Source: a virus. From it: 43,865 nt of DNA. Positions 14,601 to 21,409 of this stretch are shown here, piece by piece (the stretch's first letter is position 1; every line of letters begins with the position of its first letter). The translations under genes and the position numbers were made by a program. The DNA is taken from positions 1 to 43,865 of the IMG/VR virus record IMGVR_UViG_3300048759_000087, one strand, 5' to 3'. The notes under the pieces are model-generated. The model had not been told where the DNA came from, searched no databases, and was given only the letters and a program-made list of their open reading frames with translations.

Positions 14601-15889
14601 TAGTTCGGGCCCGGCGCGATCGATCCCAGGCGCGTGAGAGGCCCCGCGTTCTGGTAGGTGGTGTCGAACAGCGGCCGGATCGGGTCGGTGATGTCGGTCG
14701 CGCGGTCCAGGTCGAATTTGTAGAGGCCGTTGGGCGCGACGAAATAATCGTGCTGCCCGGCCGACGTCACCGCAAACGCGCTCACCAGGCCGACGCCTTC
14801 CACCACCTGCTCGAGCGTGCCCGTGTCCGGATCTCCCACCAGGCGCCAGATCGATCGCTCTTTGTAGATCACCAGCACGTTGGTGTGCATGGTGCACCAC
14901 ACGATCGCCTCTCCATCGGAGCCCACGTCGACCCAGTTGCCCACCGCCGGGTCCGATGCGCCCGGCCAGTACACCTCATCCGGATCAGTCCACCACAGGC
15001 GATTGGGATTGGTGAGCGTATTACACGCGATCAGCCGCGCAAAGTAAGGCCCCACCATCACCGCCGCGGGCGGCGGCGGATCGTTCTGGATGGGCATGAC
15101 GATGCCCTCGTCGGTAGCCGAAAGATCGTTCCACGGCGCCAGCAGGGCGGATCCGGGAGTCGCCGTCTGGTCGGCTAGGTTGAACGCGGCCGACGTCGTC
15201 GTATTGTCGTTGATCGCGCCGACGAGGTAGGGCTGCCCCAGCGTCCCTCCGGTGGCGTAGATGTTCCGGATGCCGACATTCGCCGCGGTGCTGATCGGTA
15301 TGTTTGTGAGAATGACGTCCTGGCCGCTCAACACCACAGGCGCCGAAACCGGTCCCGGATTGGTCTCCTGGCTCTCGTCGGTAGTTTCGTAGGTGACGTA
15401 GAACTGGTAGGTGCCGTTCGGTCCGCTGGCGTCCGCCGTCCCCGCGGCCGCTTTGAGTGCCGTGGTGGGAGGCGAAAGGACCGTCCAGGGCTGATAGCCG
15501 AGCGCCGGCGTGTGCTTCCCCTGCGCCCCCTGGTTCATGAAATACATGGCGCCGTCGAACGGCACCATGCCCACGCGGTTGCCGTCGTAGCCGCCGGCTA
15601 TATAACTGAAGTTGCCGCCGGCGAACCAGAGCCCACCCCCGCCCTGGGGCAGGTTGGCGGCCACGTACCAGTTGCCCTCGACGCCCCCGTAAATCGCCGC
15701 CGAGTGCGCAAACGTCGCGCCGGCGTAATTGCCCTTGAGGGAGTAGCCGAACCTGGTCACCAGCCGGCCAAGGCGATCGACCCGCCAGTTCTGCGCCAGC
15801 AGATAGTCGGTGATCGGGATCTTGTCGACCGGTGGTAGCAGGTTCAGGCTGCCGCCCAATATCTGGATTTCTTTTCGCTGGTACCCCAC
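11648..15889 (-). CDS. Large tail protein: propeller-like N-terminus plus tandem beta-sandwich repeats
   Basis: The proposed start is the GTG at 15889 (1413 aa). The frame runs on to 16024, but the extra 45 codons are Arg-rich, overlap the region upstream of the methylase, and include element copy e. Residues 1-600 are beta-rich with the style of podovirus tail-knob/DNA-stabilisation proteins (ITDYLLAQNWRVDRLGRL, NRLWWTDPDEVYWPGAS, YFVAPNGLYKFDLDR). From about 640 to 1350 six or so modules of about 130 residues recur. Each opens with a G.Y[IL]EAYEAAGG-type strand, continues with D.G.P.VK..REL.LDI, VTV..YSDLP and GRL.RL.I, and closes with an FRLY.ARV strand. The end is Trp/Pro-rich. It likely forms the tail hub and carries host-binding modules. 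Confidence 0.7.
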   Translation of the reverse strand: MGYQRKEIQILGGSLNLLPPVDKIPITDYLLAQNWRVDRLGRLVTRFGYSLKGNYAGATFAHSAAIYGGVEGNWYVAANLPQGGGGLWFAGGNFSYIAGGYDGNRVGMVPFDGAMYFMNQGAQGKHTPALGYQPWTVLSPPTTALKAAAGTADASGPNGTYQFYVTYETTDESQETNPGPVSAPVVLSGQDVILTNIPISTAANVGIRNIYATGGTLGQPYLVGAINDNTTTSAAFNLADQTATPGSALLAPWNDLSATDEGIVMPIQNDPPPPAAVMVGPYFARLIACNTLTNPNRLWWTDPDEVYWPGASDPAVGNWVDVGSDGEAIVWCTMHTNVLVIYKERSIWRLVGDPDTGTLEQVVEGVGLVSAFAVTSAGQHDYFVAPNGLYKFDLDRATDITDPIRPLFDTTYQNAGPLTRLGSIAPGPNYFSNSLNCYGVALGYAMGKLYVAFMEESSIAQTHCPMLVMHEASGKWFYHRTASDAGDLVGFKGFVFDGVNMVGLTGDGNSFFLFSLDDFQGHYTQDSINAAIECVWQSHFEDVGAPDNQKNWLEVVIDWEPAGDNATVWVAYDGGTRALTSIGQLPAGTSRAQVSFPLGQDGVLAKNISVAIDCQSNFGIVLHNVYLYYYEEARLAMSASTIPVDLGSPKVKQCKELQLDIDASRGPVSVNLYSDLPSNQLAVQHSLTVAQGYGRSPINFPFSVTEGYLWRIALTGLNSNPFRLYAARLLMRQMGTYVQAYEAANGFVWDSMEHSFESAITKIPRSFAVALSAVPIKRFRTLSIEIETFGGNVTYAFLTDLPGNAQASRQTGTINTAGAGRRYVHIPLPQGTNTAIEGRLCRLQLGGASKFILYSAAVELLPIGLYIEAYEAAGGAMYDSRAQDGGTPAVKECRELELDIETTGSVTVQLLSDISATQTFGSVSTTGRQKVMLPLTVNAATEQFVEGRLLQLLISGTNAFRLYGARVKARAFGQYLQASETAGGALWDTTDIDLGTPKVKQFRELDLDIWAYAAYTVTVYCDLPNRLGGTVGMTSQATFSQGATTGRTRVRIPMAQGSVPDNYLFGRLVRVTITSSGAFKLFSARIDFRPIGVYIESYEATASPAAVWDSTPADLGSPAEKTFDQVRFEMDSDGSSQVTVYTDLPGEVFSSKGTYSLTTGPTSRHWATVPLLGPPLLGPFSDPEGRSIRLVATGGAGFRIYKAQVRHFKVGRYLAATSPAGSDSFNTLDFDFQSERPKMYKRIEVDLRADQPVSLTVYTSQGGGTVNWVYQASVASSGRQAQTIILPPGVRGRLFRIVITGGPARVYHLRVWTRPLNEPNAQWSWEEYPLEQSDVLPAWADLAVDATPPAFTMAEMPVAATPPDWQWAPFPVNPTPPSAINDPAQWIWGKFLSVEETPDLWQWIDVPFEVQGK

Positions 15890-15894
15890 TGCGG

Positions 15895-15905
15895 GGTTAT
15901 TCGCC
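15895..15905 (-). promoter_or_regulatory. Recurrent element, copy e
   Basis: The minus strand reads GGCGAATAACC followed by CCGCA and the proposed GTG start at 15889. No Shine-Dalgarno is present. Its spacing matches copy f and supports the GTG over the longer frame. Confidence 0.5.
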
Positions 15906-16043
15906 GGGGGCGGTCTCCGGAGGCTGTTGCGCAGCGTCCACTTGGCGATTGATCTCCTACGCGATCGCGATCGAGACGCCGCCCGAAGCGAAGGGTCTTT
16001 CGGCGGCCTTGACTTTCTCGGCAAAGTCGCCGATGCTCGAGCT

Positions 16044-16865
16044 ATGGGCTACCCAGGAGGAAAGTCCGGGCCCGGCGTCTACCATCGTTTGATCAACCTG
16101 ATGCCGCCCCACCGGACCTATATCGAGGCCTTCCTCGGCGGCGGCGCAGTGATGCGGCTGAAGCGGCCGGCGGATTACAACATCGGCATAGACCTGGACG
16201 TCGGCGTGATCGAGCGATGGCGATCGCACCAAGGCGAATCCGCCGATTTCTCCGGGAACATCGGCGTTCCTGCAGGAACGGTGAAAGCGCCGCTGGCCGT
16301 TCGCGGAGAATCCGCCGATCCGCGCCGGCGCCGCTCGGCTGTCTCGCCGATTGCGGATCCGCGCCGCTTCCGCTTCCTGCGCGGCGACGCGCTCACATTT
16401 CTTGCCTCCTACCCCCTGGGCCCTGACGATCTCATCTACCTCGATCCGCCCTACCTGATGGAAACGCGTTCCTCTGGCCGTCTCTACAACCACGAATTCA
16501 GCGACGCCCAACACGCCGAGTTGCTGTCGACCATCGGCGGCCTGCCCTGTAGGATCCTGGTTTCCGGGTATTGGTCGGAGATGTACGCCGAAGCGCTCCG
16601 GAGCTGGACCTCCATTCACTTCGAAGCCATGACGCGCGGCGGGATGGCTACAGAGTGGGTGTGGTTCAATTTCGAACCTCCCACCGTCCTGCACGACTAT
16701 AGGTATCTCGGCGACGACTTCCGCAAGAGACAGGATCTCAAGCGCCAGGTGGCCAGCTGGACCCGCAAGCTGCGCGACATGCCCACCCTGAAAAGGCAGG
16801 CGCTGCTCTCCGCGGTCGCCAGCCTCGGCAACGGCGACGATACCACCAGGTCGGTCGACTATTGA
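16044..16865 (+). CDS. DNA adenine-N6 methylase, Dam/D12 class
   Basis: This is 273 residues from the ATG at 16044; the open frame begins at 15810 but its first part is Arg-rich and non-homologous. The AdoMet site is YPGGKS near residue 3 and FLGGGAV near 29. The catalytic motif IV is LIYLDPPYL near residue 130. The middle (ILVSGYWSEMYAEAL) and the WVWFN strand also fit the family. It transfers a methyl group to adenine N6 in a short target, perhaps to protect phage DNA or alter gene control. It sits alone on the plus strand inside the minus tail operon and ends seven bases into the convergent neighbour. A 45-residue, repeat-rich, palindrome-rich insertion splits the AdoMet and catalytic halves. 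There is no strong Shine-Dalgarno. Confidence 0.85.
   Translation: MGYPGGKSGPGVYHRLINLMPPHRTYIEAFLGGGAVMRLKRPADYNIGIDLDVGVIERWRSHQGESADFSGNIGVPAGTVKAPLAVRGESADPRRRRSAVSPIADPRRFRFLRGDALTFLASYPLGPDDLIYLDPPYLMETRSSGRLYNHEFSDAQHAELLSTIGGLPCRILVSGYWSEMYAEALRSWTSIHFEAMTRGGMATEWVWFNFEPPTVLHDYRYLGDDFRKRQDLKRQVASWTRKLRDMPTLKRQALLSAVASLGNGDDTTRSVDY
16233..16372 (+). repeat. Palindrome-rich in-frame insertion within the adenine methylase
   Basis: GAATCCGCCGAT occurs at 16236-16247 and again at 16308-16319, 72 bases apart and in frame. Hairpin arms GCCGAT/ATCGGC lie at 16242-16247 and 16260-16265. Perfect palindromes are GTTCCTGCAGGAAC (16266-16279), GCGCCGGCGC (16322-16331) and GCGGATCCGC (16353-16362). 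It encodes a charged, Ser/Ala/Arg-rich linker between conserved methylase parts. Confidence 0.55.
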
Positions 16866-17548
16866 CCTGCGCCCCACAAGTGCTCAACGATCTGCCCGTA
16901 CAGATCGCACCGCGATTGGAAGTGGGCCGCCATGTCCGGCATCGCCGCCTCCGATTCCTTCCCCCTCGCCCCCGCCAGCATGCAGTAACTGAAGTAGTCC
17001 TGCAAAACCACGGATAGCGGTACCAGGGTGAAGCCTTGGCTGATCCCCGGGCTCGGGAACTCCTGGCAGACCTGGCCGAGCGTTCCCCCTGATCCCGCGA
17101 TCGGGACCGGATAGAGCGTGATCGTCCCCACGCCGCCGGCGTCGAGCGAACAACGATTGGGGCTCCCTGTCGTCGTCGGCCAGTTGGCATCGAGCGCCCA
17201 CAAATTCCGCACCGCGGTAGGACGTAGGAGCTGGGGCGCGCCTGTGGTCCCGTCGATGAGCACAGCCAGCACCGTGAAGACGTGAGTCGCCGGCAGCGCG
17301 TAGACCGCCGTGCCAGGCGTCACACTGACGCTGGTGTCGTAGTTTTGAAAGACCCCGCTTTCGTACGCAATCTTCTTGGCCCCATCGTCGGCGAACTGGT
17401 ACAGCTCCGCCACGTTGGTGTAGGCCTCGGCATCGGAGATCAAGTCCGACAGGCTTGCGAACCCCAGCCGGTACGCCACGTCCGCGAGCGACTTGGAGAC
17501 GTCGAGCGTGTAGTTCGCAGACGCGCCGGTGAAAAGCAGGAGAAGCAT
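16859..17548 (-). CDS. Head-tail adaptor / tail-tube-type protein (second copy type)
   Basis: This is 229 residues from the ATG at 17548, nine bases after the stop of the upstream gene with GAGAG just before. The N-terminus is helical (DVSKSLADVAYRLGFASLSDLISDAEAYTNVA), followed by a strand pair around VTPGTAVYALPATHVFTVLAVLI and TITLYPVPIAGSG. A C-terminal helical part follows (VLQDYFSYCMLAGARGKESEA, AHFQSRCDLYGQIVEHL). This helix-sandwich-helix order is that of podovirus adaptor proteins that sit under the portal. It resembles in layout the proteins at 18856-19572 and 19575-20552. Which ring position each fills cannot be told. Confidence 0.6.
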   Translation of the reverse strand: MLLLLFTGASANYTLDVSKSLADVAYRLGFASLSDLISDAEAYTNVAELYQFADDGAKKIAYESGVFQNYDTSVSVTPGTAVYALPATHVFTVLAVLIDGTTGAPQLLRPTAVRNLWALDANWPTTTGSPNRCSLDAGGVGTITLYPVPIAGSGGTLGQVCQEFPSPGISQGFTLVPLSVVLQDYFSYCMLAGARGKESEAAMPDMAAHFQSRCDLYGQIVEHLWGAGQ

Positions 17549-17556
17549 TGGACTCT

Positions 17557-18852
17557 CTACCCGTCGTAGCCCCACGCGGTAATCAGGCAGGTGACCGTGC
17601 CTGTGCCGGTGATGTCGGCCTTGAGGACGTTATTAATCCCACTGGATGGTATCGGGCGAGAGGGAGTGACCACGTACGTACCCTGGCCGAGCGCCTGGAA
17701 GACGACGTTGGCGGCAGCGTTTGTGTTGTCATAGATCGTCACTGTATAGGTGCCGCTGCCCTGGATGCAGATGACCAGGCCTTCGATGCAATAGCCTTTC
17801 CCGGAGGCCGGGGTGTGGATCGCGTTCCCGGTGGTGATCGCAGAGATGCTGATTCCGGACTTCCAGGCGGACGCGGCCCCGGGGTTGTACCCGATATTCT
17901 GTGTGGTCATGGAGGGCGAGTTCCACGTAAGCCACGGATAGGGGCCATTGGCAAGGCCGTCGTTTCCGTTCCCCTGGTTCAGGACGCTGGTAAAGTACAC
18001 CGGAATGCTGCCCGCCGCGCTGGCAATCTGCAGCGGATTGGTCGACGTGCCCAGTTCCGTGCCGTCATTGCGCCGCAGATTGATGTGCAGCGCGCGAAAT
18101 CCCGTGATCCTCGCCGCCGCCGTCTGCCCGCTTCCCGGAGAGGCGATGGAGTCGTTGTACACTCCGCCGAACACGTCGGTGGGAGTGGTGCCCGCCGCGA
18201 ACGCCGAGCCGTCTGCCTGCGAGAATCCGCCGCCCACCTGCGCCAGCACTTTCACCGGCAGCGCGTAAACCGAGCTCACGTTCTGCATGGCCAGCACGTT
18301 GGTGCCGTCCGTCACTTTGATCGGCCAGGCGTTAGACGTGGCCGCCGGCGTCCCCTGGTTGTCCGTTACCGTGCCCGTGATGGTCGACGTGCCCGTGATC
18401 GAGACCGAGCCCGCGACCGTTACCGGGTTGGTGATGGTGGCGACCGTGCCGACGTTCCACGTCCCCGACTGCACCACCGAGGGCGTGCCCGAGATGGCCA
18501 CCGTACCCGTCACAGTCACCGCGTTGGTGATGGTGGCCACCGTGCCGATGTTCCAGGTGCCAGCCTGGTTCACCGAGGGAGCATTGCTGATTGTGACGGC
18601 GCCGGCGACGGTTGCCGTCCCGACTACCGCGACATTGAGATTCTGCGCGGTAACGTTGGTGATGGGGATGGAAGTCGCCGTACACGTGCCGATGTTGACC
18701 AGCAGGCCGGTACTCGCCGACGCCGGCACCAGGTTGTTCGATCCCAGGACCGACTCGGCGATCTTGATCACCTGCATGTCGCCGCCGCTCGACGTATCGA
18801 CCGTGATATTTGTGCCGCTGCCCTGCGTGATTGCAACCGTCGAAATAGCCAT
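17557..18852 (-). CDS. Beta-repeat virion protein, tail-spike or fibre type
   Basis: This is 431 residues with GGAGG before the ATG at 18852. Residues 60-165 consist of short Thr/Val/Gly repeats; GTWNIGTVATITN and GTWNVGTVATITN are two near-copies about 42 residues apart, each followed by VTVxG. This suggests a beta-helix or stacked fibre. The C-terminal half is a globular beta domain (GKGYCIEGLVICIQGSG, VTIYDNTNAAANVVFQ). It lies between two adaptor-type genes. A surface-exposed or structural role is likely; no enzyme motif is seen. Confidence 0.6.
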   Translation of the reverse strand: MAISTVAITQGSGTNITVDTSSGGDMQVIKIAESVLGSNNLVPASASTGLLVNIGTCTATSIPITNVTAQNLNVAVVGTATVAGAVTISNAPSVNQAGTWNIGTVATITNAVTVTGTVAISGTPSVVQSGTWNVGTVATITNPVTVAGSVSITGTSTITGTVTDNQGTPAATSNAWPIKVTDGTNVLAMQNVSSVYALPVKVLAQVGGGFSQADGSAFAAGTTPTDVFGGVYNDSIASPGSGQTAAARITGFRALHINLRRNDGTELGTSTNPLQIASAAGSIPVYFTSVLNQGNGNDGLANGPYPWLTWNSPSMTTQNIGYNPGAASAWKSGISISAITTGNAIHTPASGKGYCIEGLVICIQGSGTYTVTIYDNTNAAANVVFQALGQGTYVVTPSRPIPSSGINNVLKADITGTGTVTCLITAWGYDG

Positions 18853-18855
18853 GAC

Positions 18856-19572
18856 TCACACCTCCGCCGGTTTGTTGCCCGGCAATAGATCTTTGCGCAG
18901 CTTCAGCAGCTGCGATAAATCGAAACGCTCTAGCTCAAACGGCACTTTGTCGTACCTGGATCCGATATTCCGCGCCCGGACGTATGCCGCGTAGTGCTGG
19001 GCGCCTTCGAAGAAGCTGGCGAAGAACGGCAGCCCCTTCTGAAACTCCTGCCCGCCTTCCACTTGCCGCATGCGATAGACGCCATAGTCGACCAGGCGCG
19101 GATGGTACTCGGCCGGCGACTGCGGCACGTCGGTGTCCTGCACCAGAGGGACGGGCGCCTGCGCGTAGGTGACGTTCACTGTCGTATTGACGGTCGGCTG
19201 CCCATAGATCGCCAGCAGGTCTCCCCCGATGACGCAATAGCGCTGCGGGTTGCCGATCTGCGGCGAGGCGATCCACCCGCTGTTGAGCGAGCATAGATCC
19301 TCCAGCCGTGAGGGTCTTACGCGCGAGCCGTCCAGGTTCGAGATCCGGAGCGGCGCGATCCAGTCGGGGAAAGCCGTCAGCATGTGAAAGAACGTCGTAT
19401 TGGCTGAGATGGTCCATGGCGCGGTGTTTTCCAGGCCCAGCGTGAGCAGGACGAAGAAGCGCTCCGCCTCATTCAGCGCGGCGATCATTTCGCTCTTGGG
19501 ATAAAACACGGGCCCGCTGGCGCCTTCGTTGAGGCGTTGCGACACCAGGCCGTACATCGTCGCGAGCGTCAT
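18856..19572 (-). CDS. Phage adaptor protein (head-tail connector type)
   Basis: This is 238 residues. The ATG at 19572 lies two bases after the stop of the upstream gene; the frame is open to 19734 but that part is a shadow of the neighbour. It begins MTLATMYGLVSQRLNEG, then a helix for packing (KSEMIAALNEAERFFVLLTLG), a beta-rich middle (ISNLDGSRVRPSRLEDLCSLN, GDLLAIYGQPTVNTTVNVTY) and a C-terminal helix with EFQKGLPFFASFFEGAQHYAAYV. This is the arrangement of phage adaptor proteins that dock to the portal ring. It is tightly coupled to another adaptor-like gene upstream. Confidence 0.65.
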   Translation of the reverse strand: MTLATMYGLVSQRLNEGASGPVFYPKSEMIAALNEAERFFVLLTLGLENTAPWTISANTTFFHMLTAFPDWIAPLRISNLDGSRVRPSRLEDLCSLNSGWIASPQIGNPQRYCVIGGDLLAIYGQPTVNTTVNVTYAQAPVPLVQDTDVPQSPAEYHPRLVDYGVYRMRQVEGGQEFQKGLPFFASFFEGAQHYAAYVRARNIGSRYDKVPFELERFDLSQLLKLRKDLLPGNKPAEV

Positions 19573-19574
19573 GG

Positions 19575-20552
19575 CTAGTTCGGCCCGCCGGCTCCGGGTC
19601 CCCACGCATTCCGGAAGCCGCGGCAGACGCGGAACACGCGATGCCGGGTGAACCTGGAGGCCATCTGCATCGGCACTTTCTTGCGTTTCTGGGTGAACTC
19701 CACCAGGAGCAGCCGGTTGATCTCGACCGCCCACTCCGCGGCGTAGGTCTTGGCTGCATTGAGATGCGCCGCAAATGCCTGCCCTTCGCTCTGCGAGGCG
19801 AGGTAGGTCTCAATCGAGCAACGGCAGCCCGCCAGGAGCGAACTCTGGGAGATCCACGGCAGGGGCGATGCGCTGGTGTTGCCGCCGTCGAATCCGCTGG
19901 CGGTGTGGATGTACTCGATCTTGATCCCGCGGGCGTAGAGCGGAGGAGGAAAGAGTCGGATCTGGTGCGCTACCGGTGGACTCGACTCGTTGGTGTCGTC
20001 GACGATCGCCCAGGTAGTCGGGTCCTGCACCAGGGTGCGCTGTCCGCAAGAAGCGTCCATTTCCGCCGAGCTCATCTTGCCGAGCGCATAGCCCGTGATC
20101 GGATCCAGGGCGTACTCGACGCTTCGTACGTCCGAGGGCAGCTGGTAGACGTCCTGCATGAAGACATAGGCAGCCGCGGTGTAGAGCGTCCCGGGTGCGT
20201 CGGTGCCGACGCCCTCATAGGGCCGGTCGAGCGTCCCGCTGGTTCCCGACACCCAGGTGAAGGTGTAGATCACCGTGTCCCCGGGCCGGTAGAAGTTCAT
20301 GCCGTTGGTGTTCGCCGAGGTCCATGCAGTGCCGACTCCCGTCACCGCTGTCGAGCCCACCGTGAGGTTCACCGTGTCTGTCGTCGACTGGTACGCCGCG
20401 GTTGTCTGGATCGTGGCGGGATACCGCAGGCCCTGCCAGTTGGTGGCCTCGAGGAGTTGCTCGTAGCGCGAGTTGAGAAACTCGTCGAGGAGGTCGGCCG
20501 AGACGCCCGGCGCGCCGGTCTGTAGCTGAAATCTGAGTTGTCCCCACGTCAC
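19575..20552 (-). CDS. Adaptor / tail accessory factor-like protein
   Basis: This is 325 residues with a GTG start at 20552. There is no Shine-Dalgarno; element copy f ends five bases upstream. The first 45 residues (TWGQLRFQLQTG, LLDEFLNSRYEQLLEATNWQ) match the N-terminus of gp4-like tail accessory proteins, where the helix inserts between portal subunits. A beta insertion follows (DTVNLTVGSTAVTGVGTAW, GDTVIYTFTWVSGTSG). A C-terminal helical half contains HLNAAKTYAAEWAVEINRLL and a basic end. It probably closes the portal vertex after packaging. The assignment rests on layout and neighbours. Confidence 0.6.
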   Translation of the reverse strand: MTWGQLRFQLQTGAPGVSADLLDEFLNSRYEQLLEATNWQGLRYPATIQTTAAYQSTTDTVNLTVGSTAVTGVGTAWTSANTNGMNFYRPGDTVIYTFTWVSGTSGTLDRPYEGVGTDAPGTLYTAAAYVFMQDVYQLPSDVRSVEYALDPITGYALGKMSSAEMDASCGQRTLVQDPTTWAIVDDTNESSPPVAHQIRLFPPPLYARGIKIEYIHTASGFDGGNTSASPLPWISQSSLLAGCRCSIETYLASQSEGQAFAAHLNAAKTYAAEWAVEINRLLLVEFTQKRKKVPMQMASRFTRHRVFRVCRGFRNAWGPGAGGPN

Positions 20553-20556
20553 GTAG

Positions 20557-20567
20557 GGTTATTCGCC
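20557..20567 (-). promoter_or_regulatory. Recurrent element, copy f
   Basis: The minus strand reads GGCGAATAACC, followed by CTAC and the GTG start at 20552. No Shine-Dalgarno is present. TCAAG lies 16 bases upstream, a weak match to a sigma28 -35. The rest of the gap 20568-20680 shows no further gene or clear terminator. Confidence 0.5.
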
Positions 20568-20680
20568 AGGCGTCATTTATGGCTTGAAACTCAAAATCCC
20601 ACCGTCCCCACCGCGGAGCCGTTCGATGCGGATTGGACGATCAGCTTCGCACACCGACACTAGCAATAAGATAACCCGCT

Positions 20681-21409
20681 TCATTTAAAGGCCACCTGAA
20701 TTGCCCCCAATAACTCGGCATCTGCCTGAGACCAAGTAGGGTTGATTGCCGCTCCCGTTCCTTGCACAAGATATGCAAGACCCCCATATGCGAACCCAGT
20801 GTTGGTGCTGCCGGAATCTGTTACTGTGAATCCCGAGTTGATGGTGGACGACCCTGTCCCAGACCCGTTATACGCCAAATCCCCGGTGACTATCAATGAT
20901 CCGTTGGATACCGGCGTGATAGAACCGGGCTGCAACGTTGCCGCTGGTGACCCTCCACCTGTAGTTCCGTTGGTTGCAGCCGTGCAGGGAGAGGAAGTTA
21001 AGCCGCTGAACGACGCCACGTAGATGCTGGAATACGATGTCGGACCGCTTAAGCCAATACCATGACTGGTGCCCACTGTTGCGTGGGCCGCATACCATAT
21101 CCCGATGTGGAAGTTGTTATTGGCGATGCTGATGTAGTCGGACCCGCATTGCGCCCAAGTGTTCGAGTTGCTGTCTGATGGGGCCACGGTAGCGTTCTGG
21201 TAAAGGGTCTCCAGAACTACAATGAAGTTCGCACCGGTGGAATTGATGGTGACCCAGCCTGGGGTAACAATCGCCCCGCCACTGTTTATGTACCCGTGAG
21301 AGACGAGGGCAATGCTGCTGCCCCCCATAGGCATTCCAGGTCCTGGATAAATCTGTGCGCCGGCTGCCAAGGCCAGGCAAGCTGCTGTGAGGACTAGACG
21401 CTTCATCAT
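20681..21409 (-). CDS. Secreted beta-rich protein with signal peptide, lower GC
   Basis: This is 242 residues from the ATG at 21409, which overlaps the stop of the upstream gene. A second in-frame ATG at 21406 gives MKRLVLTAACLALAAGAQ, a classic Sec signal peptide. The mature part is Gly/Ser/Thr-rich with aromatic strands (IALVSHGYINSGG, FIVVLETLYQNATV, IGIWYAAHATVGTSHGIGL), suggesting a jelly-roll or carbohydrate-binding-like fold. It has two Cys (QCGSD, SPCTAAT). The base composition is visibly lower in GC than its neighbours, which hints at separate acquisition. An exported protein in a tail module is unusual. No family name can be given. Confidence 0.6.
   Translation of the reverse strand: MMKRLVLTAACLALAAGAQIYPGPGMPMGGSSIALVSHGYINSGGAIVTPGWVTINSTGANFIVVLETLYQNATVAPSDSNSNTWAQCGSDYISIANNNFHIGIWYAAHATVGTSHGIGLSGPTSYSSIYVASFSGLTSSPCTAATNGTTGGGSPAATLQPGSITPVSNGSLIVTGDLAYNGSGTGSSTINSGFTVTDSGSTNTGFAYGGLAYLVQGTGAAINPTWSQADAELLGAIQVAFK

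Noticed and set aside
15890-16024. N-terminal extension of the large tail protein to 16024
   Set aside because: It is Arg-rich, overlaps the region upstream of the methylase and contains element copy e; the GTG at 15889 is preferred.
15810-16043. N-terminal extension of the adenine methylase from 15810
   Set aside because: It is antisense to the tail protein start region and unlike any methylase; the conserved part begins MGYPGGKS at 16044.
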